This document shows positions 42,464-53,422 of a stretch of DNA of 64,000 nt, one piece after another. The translations under genes were made by a program, and so were the position numbers. This DNA comes from Gigantopelta aegis (lineage: Eukaryota > Mollusca > Gastropoda > Neomphalida > Peltospiridae). Every line of letters begins with the position of its first letter. Within the stretch, counting starts at the first letter, position 1. The stretch covers positions 13,471,473-13,535,472 of the forward strand of contig NC_054713.1 in the NCBI RefSeq assembly GCF_016097555.1. Direction: 5' to 3'. The notes below the pieces were generated by a model. It saw nothing but the letters and a program-made list of their open reading frames with translations, ran no database searches and was not told the DNA's origin.

Positions 42464-43334
42464 AATTGCGTTTAAAAATCAAGTCATTTCCATCTTGTCT
42501 TCTTTATTAATTTTATTGTTACAAAATGTATGTTCTAAACAAAAATGTGGTACTTCAGATTGTGATATAATTATTTCTGATGAACCTGCTTGCACCCTTT
42601 TGAGAACACAAACTAGAAGAGCAGACCACAAGTCACATGTTGGTGACTGCTGCGGTCGATCAGTGACCGGACCTTACTTTGGGTGGGTGCACGTTCATTG
42701 CTGCTAACGAAGTGTTAAAGGTTACAATGACACGAAATAATAACAAAATAGTAACAATAGCATCATTTTCATCTGAAGTTAGTAATTTTGTTGAAAATTA
42801 TTTATATTGACGTTTAAATATAATGGAAGACGCGGAATTAATATACTAACGAAAACACCACATATGATGCTAAGTGACAGCATATTGGACGAGTTCTCGG
42901 AATTTTGTCATCATGATAAAACTAATCCTGGTTGCCCATGACTGCGTACATCTATCGTCCGATTTATCACGAAAATTAACCAATGGAAAAATGGCTTATA
43001 TGAAAGTTGTATTAGAATATTAAATAACGTAGCGGTGGGCTTTTTTTTTAATTAACTATCGGATATATTAATGTAAAGACTATTTCCTTCCATACATCTA
43101 ATACAAATGTGTCTTTACAAAGGCACTTTAAGACATCAAGTTCATTTTTTAAAGATATCAACTTCAATTTTTAACATATTAAAGTGATAGTTCAACACAC
43201 TATCATGAATTATTTTAATTATATATATCAAAATATAATGTTGCCGCAGTGTGATACCCATAACATAATTCCTATATTTCACCTTTTAATTTCGTCAAAG
43301 TGAAACAATAAATAATATTTCAAAGCTAACTTAC
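42464..43334. other. Putative first intron of gene B, near part
   Basis: No repeat is recognised. The plus-strand ORF at 42495-42707 is cysteine-rich but has no start context, domain or splice support, so it is not called. Confidence 0.4.
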
Positions 43335-43395
43335 CCCCAGCAGCTTCGAGCCCAATCGCCAGCACAAGACAAAAGAGAACCAAGATCAGCCGCAT
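43335..43395 (-). CDS. Signal-peptide exon, probable first exon of gene B
   Basis: ATG in a good context (ACACCATG), then MRLILVLFCLVLAIGLEAAG, a textbook signal peptide: Arg, a hydrophobic core and small residues before the cleavage site. It ends at G|GTAAGT in phase 1. Phase and strand match the EGF-like exon at 36138-36221, the next gene B exon recognised on this strand, and the joined product starts its mature part DCHKGSKYD. The exon lies about 5.7 kb outside arm 2, so it is not part of the duplication, and gene A would need its own. The link across about 7 kb of intron is inference. Confidence 0.6.
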
Positions 43396-43651
43396 GGTGT
43401 CGCTTCTTCGTAGTAACGTAATGAACAGTCGATACTCCTGATTTTTATTGAAACTTGAAGTTTTGTGTCCACGGAGAATCGTGTTCACATTATTACAGGA
43501 TGGCTGATTTTGATTAAACAAACAATTTGAATCACTATGTGCTTACCCACATTTATCATAGTTTTATTTATTAACTTATTGTATTCTTGTATGTTTGTAT
43601 GTATGTAATGAAATGTATTTATATGTTACAACTCTCTGTTTAGACGAATAA

Positions 43652-43715
<64 letters not shown>

Positions 43716-44402
43716 CCAATCTTCACGCTAAGAGCATTTATTGTTACAGTGTAATTAGAAAAAACGTAACAGGTGGATAATTACACTAGCACACGTAAAC
43801 AACTCTACCACATGTGTGTGAGAATTGTTTGTGTTTTTTTTTTTTTTTGATTTTGTTGTTTTGTTTTGTTTTTTGTTTGTTTTTGGGTTTTGGGTTTGGT
43901 TTGTTTTGTTGTTGTTGTTTTGTTGTTGTTGTTGTTGTTTTGTGTTGGGGTTTTTTTTTTTTTTGGGGGGGGGGGGGGGGGTTGTCTTTTGTTTTTCTGA
44001 AAACTTTCTTATTTCCTGACCTTAAAACAAACTGGTACCAGTGGAGAAACAAATTGGGATAAACTACTTATTTGTTACTTGTTTTGATGGCTACATTAGA
44101 AAGCGTTACAATCGGTATCTTCTGTATTGTGTGGCACCAAAATACCCAGACGTACGTCAGTGGCATGAATAATACACGAAATCGAAGTTTATAATGTGCA
44201 GGTCAACATGCATGAGTTGAAACATGTTCAGTCTAATTCTTACACAAAACAATGTTGGGAATCGGAATAAAAGTAAACTTAAAATACCAGCAGATCGCAA
44301 TGTCAAATAACACTTTGTATAATATATAGTTGAAACAATGTATATTCCCTATGCAACATGTTATAGTTACATCATCCTTTTCCGAAAGATGTGTCTAGTT
44401 AG
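43396..44402. other. Low-complexity intergenic DNA
   Basis: Contains (AT)n (43660-43710) and a long T/G-rich tract with GTTGTTGTT and a G run (43840-43981). ORFs there are low-complexity artefacts. Confidence 0.6.
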
Positions 44403-44477
44403 ACCACGGTTTTTGCGGCCGTTGAGTGACGGGTGTAATGATCGAGGGCCTACCTCATATTCTTCTTCGTCGTCTCT

Positions 44478-45342
44478 TTAGTAGGTGGGTATGCCTGGTA
44501 GTTTTATCTTGAATGCGTTTCTTTGCATGATTTGCACGTAGAGCTCTTTCTCCGACGGTGGTTGAAATTCTTCTGAGACATTCGCCGTTACGTTCGTGCT
44601 TTTATACCATTCGGATGGCCCCGTCTCTAAACCATTAGGTCGAAGGCGCCAATGTTCGGGCGTGGTCGGTTTCAGGCTCACCAAGAGATGTCCATAGGGC
44701 CTGTGGGTAGCTTCCTCAAATCGTTGCATCAAATGACGAGTATTTCCAGGATACATCTGCTGTACCAAGGTTAGGAATTGTTGCTTGTCGATGCGGTTAT
44801 TGAACAGTGCCAAGTAATGATAGTTTCTTTTTTGTGTCGGGTCTTTGCTGTGATACAAGTTCTGGTTGATGGCAATCACTGAGTGGTTTCTGTGGTGACT
44901 TTCTTCCGTGAACAGGTCGGTGATGCGGGGGTCTTTTTCCAGCTGTAGACATCAGGTCGTCCAACATGATGAGATTTCTGACTCTGGGATCCAAATAGCG
45001 ATCCTTTTCCAAATTCTCGGGTATGCCTTGAACAAATTTCACTTGAGCAACCATTTTGATCATATCATAGAGGGGTTGCCATCGTTTGTAGAGCCACATG
45101 ATGCGTTGAGGCGATGGGAAGATCTTACCATCCCTTAGCAGTTTGTACAACAAAAATGTTTTTCCACACGACGTGGGTCCCGACACGATCATGGTGAACG
45201 GATGTAACAATCTTAGGGTCTGCTGCTGCTGTTGCTGCTGTTGTTGCTGCTGCTGCTGCTGCTGTTGCTGCTGGGAAGGCTTATTTTCAGATTCCAAGAG
45301 TCCATGTTTATTTTGTAGTGCCGAGTTAAGTCGTGCATCCAA
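44478..45342 (-). pseudogene. Packaging-type ATPase fossil
   Basis: Two overlapping minus-strand reading frames cover one ATPase. The N-terminal part has a poly-Gln run, then HPFTMIVSGPTSCGKTFLL (Walker A, GPTSCGKT), QRIMWLYKRWQPLYDMI and NLIMLDDLMS (Walker B, LDD). The C-terminal part has NYHYLALFNNRIDKQQFL, MYPGNTRHLMQRFEEAT and PYGHLLVSLKPTTPEHWRLR. This order is that of the FtsK/HerA-like ATPases found in Polinton-type and other DNA-virus-like elements, which pump DNA into capsids. The gene is broken here and is treated as a fossil. Confidence 0.65.
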
Positions 45343-45450
45343 ACCTTTTTTTGTGTGTGCAAATGTAACACTGATTCATAATGTTGACTGTTGAAGTGTT
45401 CGACGTGAACTGGCGATGCTAAAACTGTCATGCCCCCTTTTATAGTCTTT

Positions 45451-45790
45451 TCAGAAATGCTTGTGCCGTTTTTTACCCATGCCAGTCTGCTCTCGTCGTT
45501 TCTGTTCCACGCCACTCTGTTCTCGTTTCCGTTTCTGCTCGGCCTTGGCTTGATCTACCACCTGTTGTGTTGGGGAGACCATGACAACTTTAAGTGTCGG
45601 GGACTTGTCCTCTTTTTCGTTTTTCCACATGGGATCATAGAGTTCTAGACAACGATCCACGCTGTACATGATCTGATTTTCCCCACCATGTTGAACAGGA
45701 AAATGAGGTTGAAGTTTGCCTTGAGCTTGCAACTTGAAAAGCGAATCCACTTGTCCGCGTCGGGAACATACAACTTGTACTGGTCTGACA
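45451..45790 (-). pseudogene. Unassigned ORF of the virus-like fossil
   Basis: A minus-strand ORF beginning MDSLFKLQAQGKLQPHFPVQ and ending in a very basic tail (KRKREQ, KKRHKH), lying between the BIR gene and the ATPase. The basic tail suggests DNA binding or a virion core role, but I do not recognise the family. Confidence 0.35.
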
Positions 45791-46024
45791 TGTTACTTCT
45801 CTGAAGGTTCTACCTCAAATGACGATGTTACCCATTACCCTTTTATTTATACCCTCTACAATTTCGCGCATGTGCACAAAGATGTAGTTTGTGATACGTA
45901 TGACCCGTGTCCCTCATCCCAAGGCATAACTCATACACGGCTCAGGGCCACCCTTACATTAATAACAAACAAAACGTCTTATTTACATGTTTATTTTACA
46001 AAACGAAAAGTCGCACACACGTGT

Positions 46025-46430
46025 TTAATGTCTGAACACATTATTAATGTAGGGATATCTCGGGGACAGCCTGTAATGTTCCATCACCGGATCGTCCATC
46101 TTCTTCCATCTATAGGTGTGTATTCCACAACAGTAATAGACGACAGCATCGTGATCTCCCGTGTAGAAGAAACCGGCGTTGGTGAGTTCCCTCAGTCTCT
46201 GGCTCATCTGGAGGGGCTATCGACCAAATGTGTAGATACGTCTGTAGAATCCTTTCATTTCGGGACGATGGCAGAACAAGTAATGTCTCGAGAGGCCATC
46301 CCATTCGTCATCGGCGTCATAGGCAACATCGTAGGAAGCCGAGTCCGTTACATAGTCTGGAGCAGCATCCATCTGATCCATGGGTTCCTCATCCACAGTT
46401 TCACGGGTATCCATGGGTTCTTCATCCACG
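46025..46430 (-). pseudogene. BIR-domain (IAP-like) gene fossil
   Basis: The minus strand encodes an acidic MDEEPMDxxET repeat region, then EMKGFYRRIYTFGR and MSQRLRELTNAGFFYTGDHD, AVVYYCCGIHTYRWKKMDDP and VMEHYRLSPRYPYI. RL..F, the L.xAGFFYTG block, the CxxC-like VYYCCG, DDP and EHxRxxPxxxY are the defining parts of a BIR repeat (zinc-binding Cys, Cys, His, Cys fold). Viruses of invertebrates, including mollusc herpesviruses, carry BIR genes to block host cell death. The copy is broken. Confidence 0.65.
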
Positions 46431-46680
46431 ATTTCACCATGTTCGCGAGCAGCATCCGTTTGATCCCTGTCATTTTATTCTGGTTTGGTAATCACTCTTT
46501 TGCATTTCATCCTGTCTTTTGGAACATTTGAATACGAAAACATTGTCACCGCTGCTACAACTGCTGCTACTGCTGCTGTCCATTATAGAATATCCCGATG
46601 CCATCTTTGGAGCGTACGTCTTCTCTATTGCAGTGTTGCTGAGCGAATGGCAAGCGCTCTGAACCTGGTTTTTTTATAGC

Positions 46681-47330
46681 CCCCAAGGTAGCGTCCCCAC
46701 GCTATCTCGAGGTCAAGACGTGTCTGAATACGTTCTGGGATGACTCATGGAGTTCCCACGCCATGACCATATATGGGCACGTTTCAAACGCCGTGGAATT
46801 TTCCACTCCCCGTTGCCAAGACTCACATCTGGTTGACACACACACACACGTCAAAACGATTAAACCCATCTTGCCATCTGATAGCCATTAACGACTTCCA
46901 CCCCATCTGTTTCCTGTACATCAAAGGAACAGCTGTCACAGTCAGATAAACCCTCCGTCATTTGACACCACTCTATGGGTCATTAACTACTTCCTCATCA
47001 TTTGTTTCCTGTATAGACCCCCGACGGTTAACACACATCTGGCCGACATCCGGTGCTTCCTGACACAAAGGTCAGGTTCCCACGCCCATCCCTATGTCTA
47101 TGTACTTGAAGTAGGTCAAGATTAGCGTCCCCGTGACGTCACACCCCACGCTTAGAGGTCAACCAATCAGAAAAGGCCACGCCCAAGTAACGTGACTTCA
47201 TTTACATACATGGTACCCAAGACACCCACATACTACTATTAGGGTACCAATCAAACAATTAGTGCACAAAATGGTCTCGGCGTGAAGCGTTACTTTGAAC
47301 ACGTCTACAAGACCAGTCTTAAATGAAACA
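46681..47330. other. GC-richer flank upstream of the fossil
   Basis: No ORF of note. Repeated TCATTTGTTTCCTGTA and CATCTGTTTCCTGTACATC motifs, and the bases CGTCCCCACGCTATC and CGTCCCCGTGACGTC, hint at element promoter or terminal DNA. The element end is not resolved. Confidence 0.3.
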
Positions 47331-47901
47331 ATGGGTGAGTTACTTAGCTGTCATCACTTCAGCACCAAAACATTTAATTAATACCGACAAGTACATATAG
47401 CAGTTGTCCATGTCTTCTGGTCCGTTACAAACATGGCATATATTCAGTTTAGTATTAAAACCACGTCATAGTGTCCATACTGTATATATCGAAATAATAT
47501 ATACATACATGTATGGTGTTTTTTAATGTGCATAGGCGTTCGGTCTCCCATTTTTTTAAGGGGGTGAGGTGGATTGGCAGGCTGCCCCCCCCCCCCCCCC
47601 CCCCGAATTAAATTAAAATGTCCGAATCTGGATAACAACACTGTAACAATGTATTTATTTTACCATTACGCCTAAACAGCTATATAGAGCTGTACAACGG
47701 CTATACAGGGTTGCAACCGAATAACTACGCATTGTTTTACATGGATTACAACTAATGATGAGGGTAGAATGATGGGAAATAAATGGTAACAAGTTTTCAG
47801 GGAAGCTAATTTTACACGAATATTTCTATCTGTATTTGCCCGAATTTGAAGATTCGCTCCAGCCCTGGGAAGTCTGAGTTCCCCTCTCTCCCTCTACCAA
47901 C

Positions 47902-47902
<1 letters not shown>
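47331..47902. other. Intergenic with C run
   Basis: A C run at about 47586-47603 with the flank TGTCCGAATCTGGATAACAAC, shared with 28656-28740. No gene. Confidence 0.5.

Positions 47903-47970
<68 letters not shown>
47903..47970. repeat. (AC)n microsatellite
   Basis: A pure AC run of about 68 bases. Thr-His and Cys-Val ORFs over it are artefacts. Confidence 0.9.
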
Positions 47971-47972
<2 letters not shown>

Positions 47973-48059
47973 CTTCGACCCCCTCCCCCGTCTCGAAATA
48001 TATCTACGTCGTCTATTGCATTCGTAACACCCGTACAATTTTGGCTTTTTAAAAAAAGT

Positions 48060-49480
48060 CTCTAAGTCATTTAAATAGAAGGAGAATAAGATCGACGACA
48101 GATTTTTTTCCCCTTGGCTTAATACCCTGATACATATTATGTATAATGACGGGTAGTTTGCAGTTTATTTTATTATATAGTAGTTTTTGCCAGAGATAAG
48201 CCCTGGATATCATATAAAATGCTTTTTGGAAGTCGACAAATGCACAAAACAATTTTGTACCATTATTCTTTAGAATGTCGATAATGGCATAACTGTTAAA
48301 TAAATGGTCAGTAGTAGAATAATCTTCTTCTGTTTTTTAAACGCAGTCTGAGCTTCGGTCAGGATATTATTATCTTAAATAAATTCATTTATTCGTGTAT
48401 TAAGAATCAAGGTGAATAGTTAAATAGAGTTATAGAACTATAATATTCTGGTTCTTTTCGATTTCCTTTAATTTTATAAATAGGTTTGATAATTCATTCA
48501 AGCCATTTATTTGGGAAAAGGCCATGATCCAAAATAGTGTTTGACGAAAACCGATAGCATAAGGTCAGAAGTTGTCTTAATATACTCGATTTTAATATTG
48601 TCTATTCCAGGTGACGTTCCATTTCTTAACCTTTTAATTGCTAAAATATTTCTTGTTCATCGATCATTCTATTTAATGCATTTGGTTTTTTAAAATCAAT
48701 GTCTTCCATATGTATTTCGCTATTATTTTCATCTGGGTTTCCAAGGTTACGGTCATGGAAGAAATCATTAACATGTTCTAATGGTGGAAAGTTATCCTCA
48801 GTATCTGTGGGCTTAAGCATCTTATAAAACGCTTTTGGAATGTTGGACCTCGAGTTTCGCATTTGATTTTCCAATTTAAATTTCTTTCAAAACATCGGTC
48901 AACGCGCGCTTGTATGTCGACATAATCGTTGTTAAGTATTAAGATCATGTTTTCAAGTTTGTCTCCATTGATATAATTGTTTTAATTCTGTAGCTTTATC
49001 AGGTTTCAATTTTTGTATGTTTATGCGTGTGTTAGTGATGGCATGCCATCGGTATTGTCGTGCATACCTGTTGTCGGTGTGGTACTGATGCTAAGAGTTA
49101 CAGGACAATGAATGTCTGAGAACAGTGTATCATAATCCTTTATCTGAAAACTGTTTGCAATTTCGAATATGTGATAGGTGCCGATGATATAATCTACAAT
49201 CTTTGCTAGTAACCTTTCCCATATGTTTGTTACTTCCTACTCTACCGTTTAGGATATAAAAGTTATGTGATTTAGCAGCTTATTTCCATGATTATTTATT
49301 TTTCCTGTATTCTGACTTGATCTATCAATAGGTACATTAATCGATTCTAATTTGTGGACGTCGTTTATGAAATCTTCCATTCATTTTCAATAATATTCGA
49401 TGTTCTCGTGTCCTTTTGTCCTTTCATTAAAATCGTTTATACATGAATGTACCAGATTGCTAGCGTTATATTGTGCTATT
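48060..49480 (-). mobile_element. LINE fragment, endonuclease and RT parts
   Basis: The minus strand carries, in order, an AP-endonuclease-like end (VPIDRSSQNTGKINNHGNKL, FYILNGRVGSNK), a linker (MRNSRSNIPKAFYKMLKPTD), AIKRLRNGTSPGIDNIK, WPFPK/IIKPIYKIKGNRK and the RT box FCAFVDFQKAF with YLWQKLLYNKIN. This is the EN-RT order of a non-LTR retrotransposon of the I/Jockey/CR1 grade. Several stops and frame changes show that it is dead, and both ends are missing. Confidence 0.75.
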
Positions 49481-49861
49481 CATATGACCAGCGTGGTATG
49501 CCAAGGCTGATTACAACCTTCACGCTAAATTTAGCTTTTGTTAAAGCACATAATTAGAAAATTCAGTACCAGGCGGATACACATAGAACGCACAGTGTTT
49601 TCAATCTAGTCGCTAAGTTTAGCTATTGTTACAGTAGAAAAGACCGTTGTATCACAGGTGTATACTCTGAGACCTCAAACTGTGTTAAATATTCACACTA
49701 CGTATAACTATTGGTACAATGCGACAGATATATCATGTTTATACTTAGGACTCATATTGTTTTCAATCTGCACGCTAAGTTGAGCTACTGATACTTTGTC
49801 ACAGACAATTTAATTGTGCAACATATGGATATACGTGGACGTAGAACTCGTGGGGCCTAGA

Positions 49862-50180
49862 GGCGGGACTTAGCTCAGTCGTTTGAGCGCGCGCTTGAAG
49901 TGCTTACAATCGCAGGATCGAAGCACCTCGGTGGATCCATTCAAATGATTGGGTTTTTTCTTGTTCCAACCAGTGCACGACAAGTGGTCAAATGTCGTGG
50001 TATGTGCTATACTGTCTGTGAGAAAGTGCATATAAAAGATTACTTACTGCATTAGGAAAACATATAGCGGGATTCCTCTGATGACTACGAGTCATAATTA
50101 GCAAATGTTTGACATCCAATAGCCGATGATTAATTAATCAATGTGCTCTAGTGGTGTCGTTAAACAAATGTTTAAAAAAA
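49862..50180 (+). repeat. Full-length SINE, forward orientation
   Basis: Head GGCGGGACTTAGCTCAGTCG with B box AGGATCGAAGC, the shared core (GTCGTGGTATGTGCTATACT, GTGCATATAAAAGATTAC), and the tail ACATCCAATAGCCGATGATT through GTGCTCTAGTGGTGTCGTTA plus an A-rich end. It is the best forward reference copy in the window. Confidence 0.9.
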
Positions 50181-50889
50181 ATTCCGCGCTAAGTATACAG
50201 GTCCATAGTGATGGTGGGTGTCTATGCCACCCCACCCACCCCACCCACCTACCCACACGAAAATCACAAAAATGTACGTTTTTTGTGTCCTATTCTTTAT
50301 GAATAAAGATAAAATATGGCTTATGCCCCTCCTCTAAGAAGTTGCCCCCCCCCACCCCACCCCCACACACACACACGCAACATATCGTTCATACAGGGCT
50401 GGTATATATGCAGTCTAGTCTTTGGGATCTGCATATCAGCGCAATTAATAGAAACCGTTGCAAAAGGAATGGAAGTCCTAGGAACCGAGGACCTCCATAC
50501 ATAAGGATCGTTAGTCCTACCCGGACTTGCATTCAGAATTTAATGTTGCTATTTTATTTTCTATATAGTACACCTAGGACTTGTATTCCTACCGTTATTA
50601 ATAGAAATCAGAATGTTATAGGGTACGTGTCTGCACGAGTTATCAGAAAGGCATGACTAAAAACAAACCCAGCTTTTGCCAGTCCTCCCTCGTAGTGGAA
50701 TGGATAAGCGTAGAGTTCTGAATACTAGCAGTATCGGTTCGCATATAAAAGCCACGCAATTTATTGTTTTACTTCAATATTACTCTATTGATTTTCTTTT
50801 ACACAATAGGCACGTGAGCATATGTTTGTAATCGTATTAAACTTTGATTGGAAGTTGAAACCAGTGCATGCATCTTGCTTTTTACAGAC
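50181..50889. other. Intergenic; possible tRNA-like SINE head
   Basis: C-rich tracts at 50228-50256 and 50345-50372. At 50686-50756 TAGTGGAATGGATAAGCG and ATCGGTTCGCAT resemble A and B boxes, but no cloverleaf closes. It is not called as a tRNA. Confidence 0.35.
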
Positions 50890-51570
50890 ATATATAAACC
50901 AACGCCTGCATCAAACATGACTGAACATACTACACCAAAACGTCTTACACCAGAAACAGAATCGTTTTATTTTGATATTTATGAAAGAGGAACAATAAAC
51001 TCGAAGAAACGGACCATCAGAAGGACAGCCAAAACCAACTTCAAAGTAAGTTGGGGTTATAAAAGTCTTAATTCCAAGGGTGAAGAAGTAGAAGAATGGA
51101 TGATTAGCAACAACCTCATCCTCATTAACACACCAGATGATCCAAACACCTTCTACTTAAGAGTCTGGTAGTGACCATAAGCCTGTCATCCTAAATATAA
51201 AAAAGCAGACCAGCTTCGGTGGAAGTAAGTTACAACCTAGTTGGAACTACAAAAAAGCAAACTGGAAACCTTTAAAAAAAACTCTAATTGTAAGAAAATC
51301 GCCATCTCAAAACAGAGTGTAGACCGAAATGCCTGCATGTTCACATCAGCCAGTTTTGATGCAGCAAAGCAAGCAATACCAAGAGGAAGAAGACACAACT
51401 ACAAACCTTTCTGGAACTCCACTCTCGACAAACTACATAAAGATCTGAGCGAGGCACGTGAGAACATGGAGAAAAAGCCATCCATTCAAAACATTGTGAA
51501 GCACAACAACCTGAAAACAGCATTCAATAATGAAAAGCTAGAACAAACCCGGACAAATAATCCATGAACA
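50890..51570 (+). mobile_element. LINE fragment, endonuclease C-terminus and linker
   Basis: TRRTAKTNFKVSWGYKSLNS-like text (from 50990), then EEWMISNNLILINTPDDPNT and FYLRVW. After a frame change come KPVILNIKKQT, LQPSWNYKKANWK and IPRGRRHNYKPFWNSTLDKL. These are hallmark blocks of the end of the AP endonuclease and the pre-RT linker of an invertebrate LINE. The RT is absent. It is broken at a few places. Confidence 0.7.
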
Positions 51571-51814
51571 TATAATAAAGGGACAGACCCTAGTGTTTAA
51601 ACACTACAGCATGTTTTTTACTATTACAGCCATTTATGATCACTGAAATCAAACATTACTTATATTTTATTGTTTAGATTATCCATTTCCGTAGAACCGA
51701 AGTGTTTCAGGTCATCTTGGTGTTTGTAGTACCACACATTGCATTTTTCTTATTTTTAAACATGTATGTACGTCTGAGAAGTAGCGGTTTATTGATTCGA
51801 GTTCTAGTCTATTT

Positions 51815-52369
51815 CAATCTGATTAAAATTAGCTCTACTGGTCTACCAGTAGATCGAACAGCATTGCGTGGAATCCCATGTCCAGGTGACATTTCATCTA
51901 TAAATGACAATTTAAATCTCGACCAATTACACTTCGCCTTCAATAGCGTTATTCTGGAGCATACAAATTCAAAAAATATTGGGCGAGACTATTTATGCAA
52001 TAGGCGAACTTGTTGGTCTATTTCAACATTAAAAAGCATGGGGAAAAGTGCAATAATAAACTCTGGATTGTATACTAGTATAAAAACATTTTATGGTTAT
52101 ACCATCACGATTTTTGATTTCGTCTTGAAACAATTTTATATAAAATTTTATATTGAAATTAGTTTACGGCATACTTCGTAATTCACCCGAATCATTTCGT
52201 ATACCCTCGGCATAATCCCGAATGTTTTCAAATTCTTTTCAAATCACTGGCATGATTTTGCAAGTAAGATTTTGATTGGTCGAATGAAAGGTCAACTGGA
52301 CATGAGCTCCAACGGGCTGCTGTTAGATCCACAGGTAATTAACCAGTGGATCTAATTTTAATTAGATTG
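51815..52369. mobile_element. MULE-like MITE, copy C (diverged)
   Basis: Ends CAATCTGATTAAAATTAG and CTAATTTTAATTAGATTG. AGTCTATTT flanks both sides (51806-51814 and 52372-52380), with two extra bases before the right one. The interior is more diverged than in copies A and B and holds the ORF 51702-52181, which is not supported as a gene. Confidence 0.75.
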
Positions 52370-52570
52370 TGAGTCTATTTTGAAGGATATTCCCTGTTTT
52401 AACCTCACATACTCGTCTTTCATTCTACTATAACTTTATTCAAATGAGTTACAGGTTTGTAAATTAACTAAACTTAGTGTCCATTTTGTACGAGTTAAAA
52501 CTAGGTTCTGCGCCTTTAATTGAGAAGTATAAGCCACATAGCCAAACTTAGGTGGCGCTTAATTAATTTC

Positions 52571-52680
52571 CAGGGCCCCATTCCACAAAACGATGTTAGC
52601 CCTAAGATCAACTTAAGTGCATAACTACTAAATACACTTAAGGTGATCTTAGCGCTAAGATCGCTTCGTGGAATGAGGTC
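52571..52680. repeat. Foldback MITE of the GGCCCCATTCCAC type
   Basis: GGGCCCCATTCCACAAAACG pairs with CGCTTCGTGGAATGAGGTCC, with inner GCCCTAAGATC facing GATCTTAGCGC. Confidence 0.75.
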
Positions 52681-52682
52681 CA

Positions 52683-52830
52683 TGGACCAGATTTTGGAAG
52701 CTATCTTAACGCTACCATATCTTAAAACTGTCGAAGGAAGGGTATGGCATGCGTCGTTGTGACGTCATAACTTACGACGGTTTTCACGATATCGTAGCTC
52801 TAAGATAGCATCGAAAATCGCCAGCCATTC
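52683..52830. repeat. Foldback MITE related to 32529-32675
   Basis: CAGATTTTGGAAGCTATCTT pairs with AAGATAGCATCGAAAATC, and GTGACGTCATAACTTACGAC sits near the centre, as in the 147-bp element. Confidence 0.65.
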
Positions 52831-52899
52831 GTCCAGGCAGGTTTATATTTATCTGTATCGGAATCTAAATTAATATATATATTATATACCAATACCTAC

Positions 52900-52920
52900 C
52901 TACCTACCTACCTACATGTA

Positions 52921-52989
<69 letters not shown>

Positions 52990-53095
52990 ATCTATGTATC
53001 TATCTGTCTGTCTGCCTGTCTGTCTATGCATCCATCCATCCATCCATCCATCCATCCATCCATCCATCTGTCGATCGATCGATCGACAGTTTTTA
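52900..53095. repeat. Cluster of CTAC, AT, TCTG and CATC microsatellites
   Basis: (CTAC)n, then (AT)n for about 65 bases, (TCTG)n, (CATC)n and (GATC)n in a row. Confidence 0.9.
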
Positions 53096-53137
53096 ATACT
53101 ATAAACACAATACCGCTACAGGGTGTATACTACCAAA

Positions 53138-53320
53138 TCAAATGCCATAGACGACAATAGTAACATATGTGGCTAAAGCTTCTACCTGTAGCGTATCATT
53201 TATACCACGGATAGAAATACTATCACCTCTCACCATTAAAGTGAACCAGAAAAAAAGGGCGTCAAACTGCTCATTTCTTAGATAACGGGTAGCGTCTATG
53301 ACTACCCTAGTTCCACACAA
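53138..53320 (-). CDS. Unrecognised minus-strand ORF
   Basis: Sixty residues including VVIDATRYLRNEQFDALF, FWFTLMVRGDSIS and NDTLQVEALATYVTIVVYGI. The alternating hydrophobic pattern looks like beta strands and like real protein, but I do not recognise the family. No promoter or splice sites are called. Confidence 0.25.
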   Translation of the reverse strand: MCGTRVVIDATRYLRNEQFDALFFWFTLMVRGDSISIRGINDTLQVEALATYVTIVVYGI

Positions 53321-53343
53321 AATTCAAGTACTTGCTTTTACAG

Positions 53344-53422
53344 GTGCACCATACATGTTTCAAGCACAAGGCTACTTGACACAGTGGTACGAGATGAAAT
53401 ACAATTGTCGTGTCGGAATCGT
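53344..53422 (+). CDS. Possible truncated exon upstream of the third copy
   Basis: A GCTTTTACAG acceptor precedes an exon open in phase 1: APYMFQAQGYLTQWYEMKYNC. The strand, phase and W...NC spacing are reminiscent of ShKT-like exons. It runs straight into the third copy of the duplicated segment, where the MITE starts. Low confidence. Confidence 0.2.

Larger units (their letters stand above)
44403..46680 (-). mobile_element. Virus-like fossil with packaging-type ATPase and BIR gene
   Basis: A GC-richer island of minus-strand genes: a BIR (IAP-like) gene, a middle ORF and an ATPase, all facing the same way. The ATPase resembles those of Polintons and related capsid-bearing elements. No DNA polymerase, integrase, capsid or protease gene is seen, so this is a fragment. 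It is broken, with a few interruptions. It may come from a Polinton-type element or from an integrated DNA virus of molluscs. Confidence 0.6.

Noticed and set aside
42495-42707. Cysteine-rich plus-strand ORF as a small secreted protein
   Set aside because: No signal peptide, no recognised cysteine pattern, no splice or poly(A) support.
45143-46531. Plus-strand ORFs over the virus-like fossil
   Set aside because: Opposite-strand shadows of the ATPase, middle ORF and BIR gene, including a poly-Cys run opposite poly-Gln.
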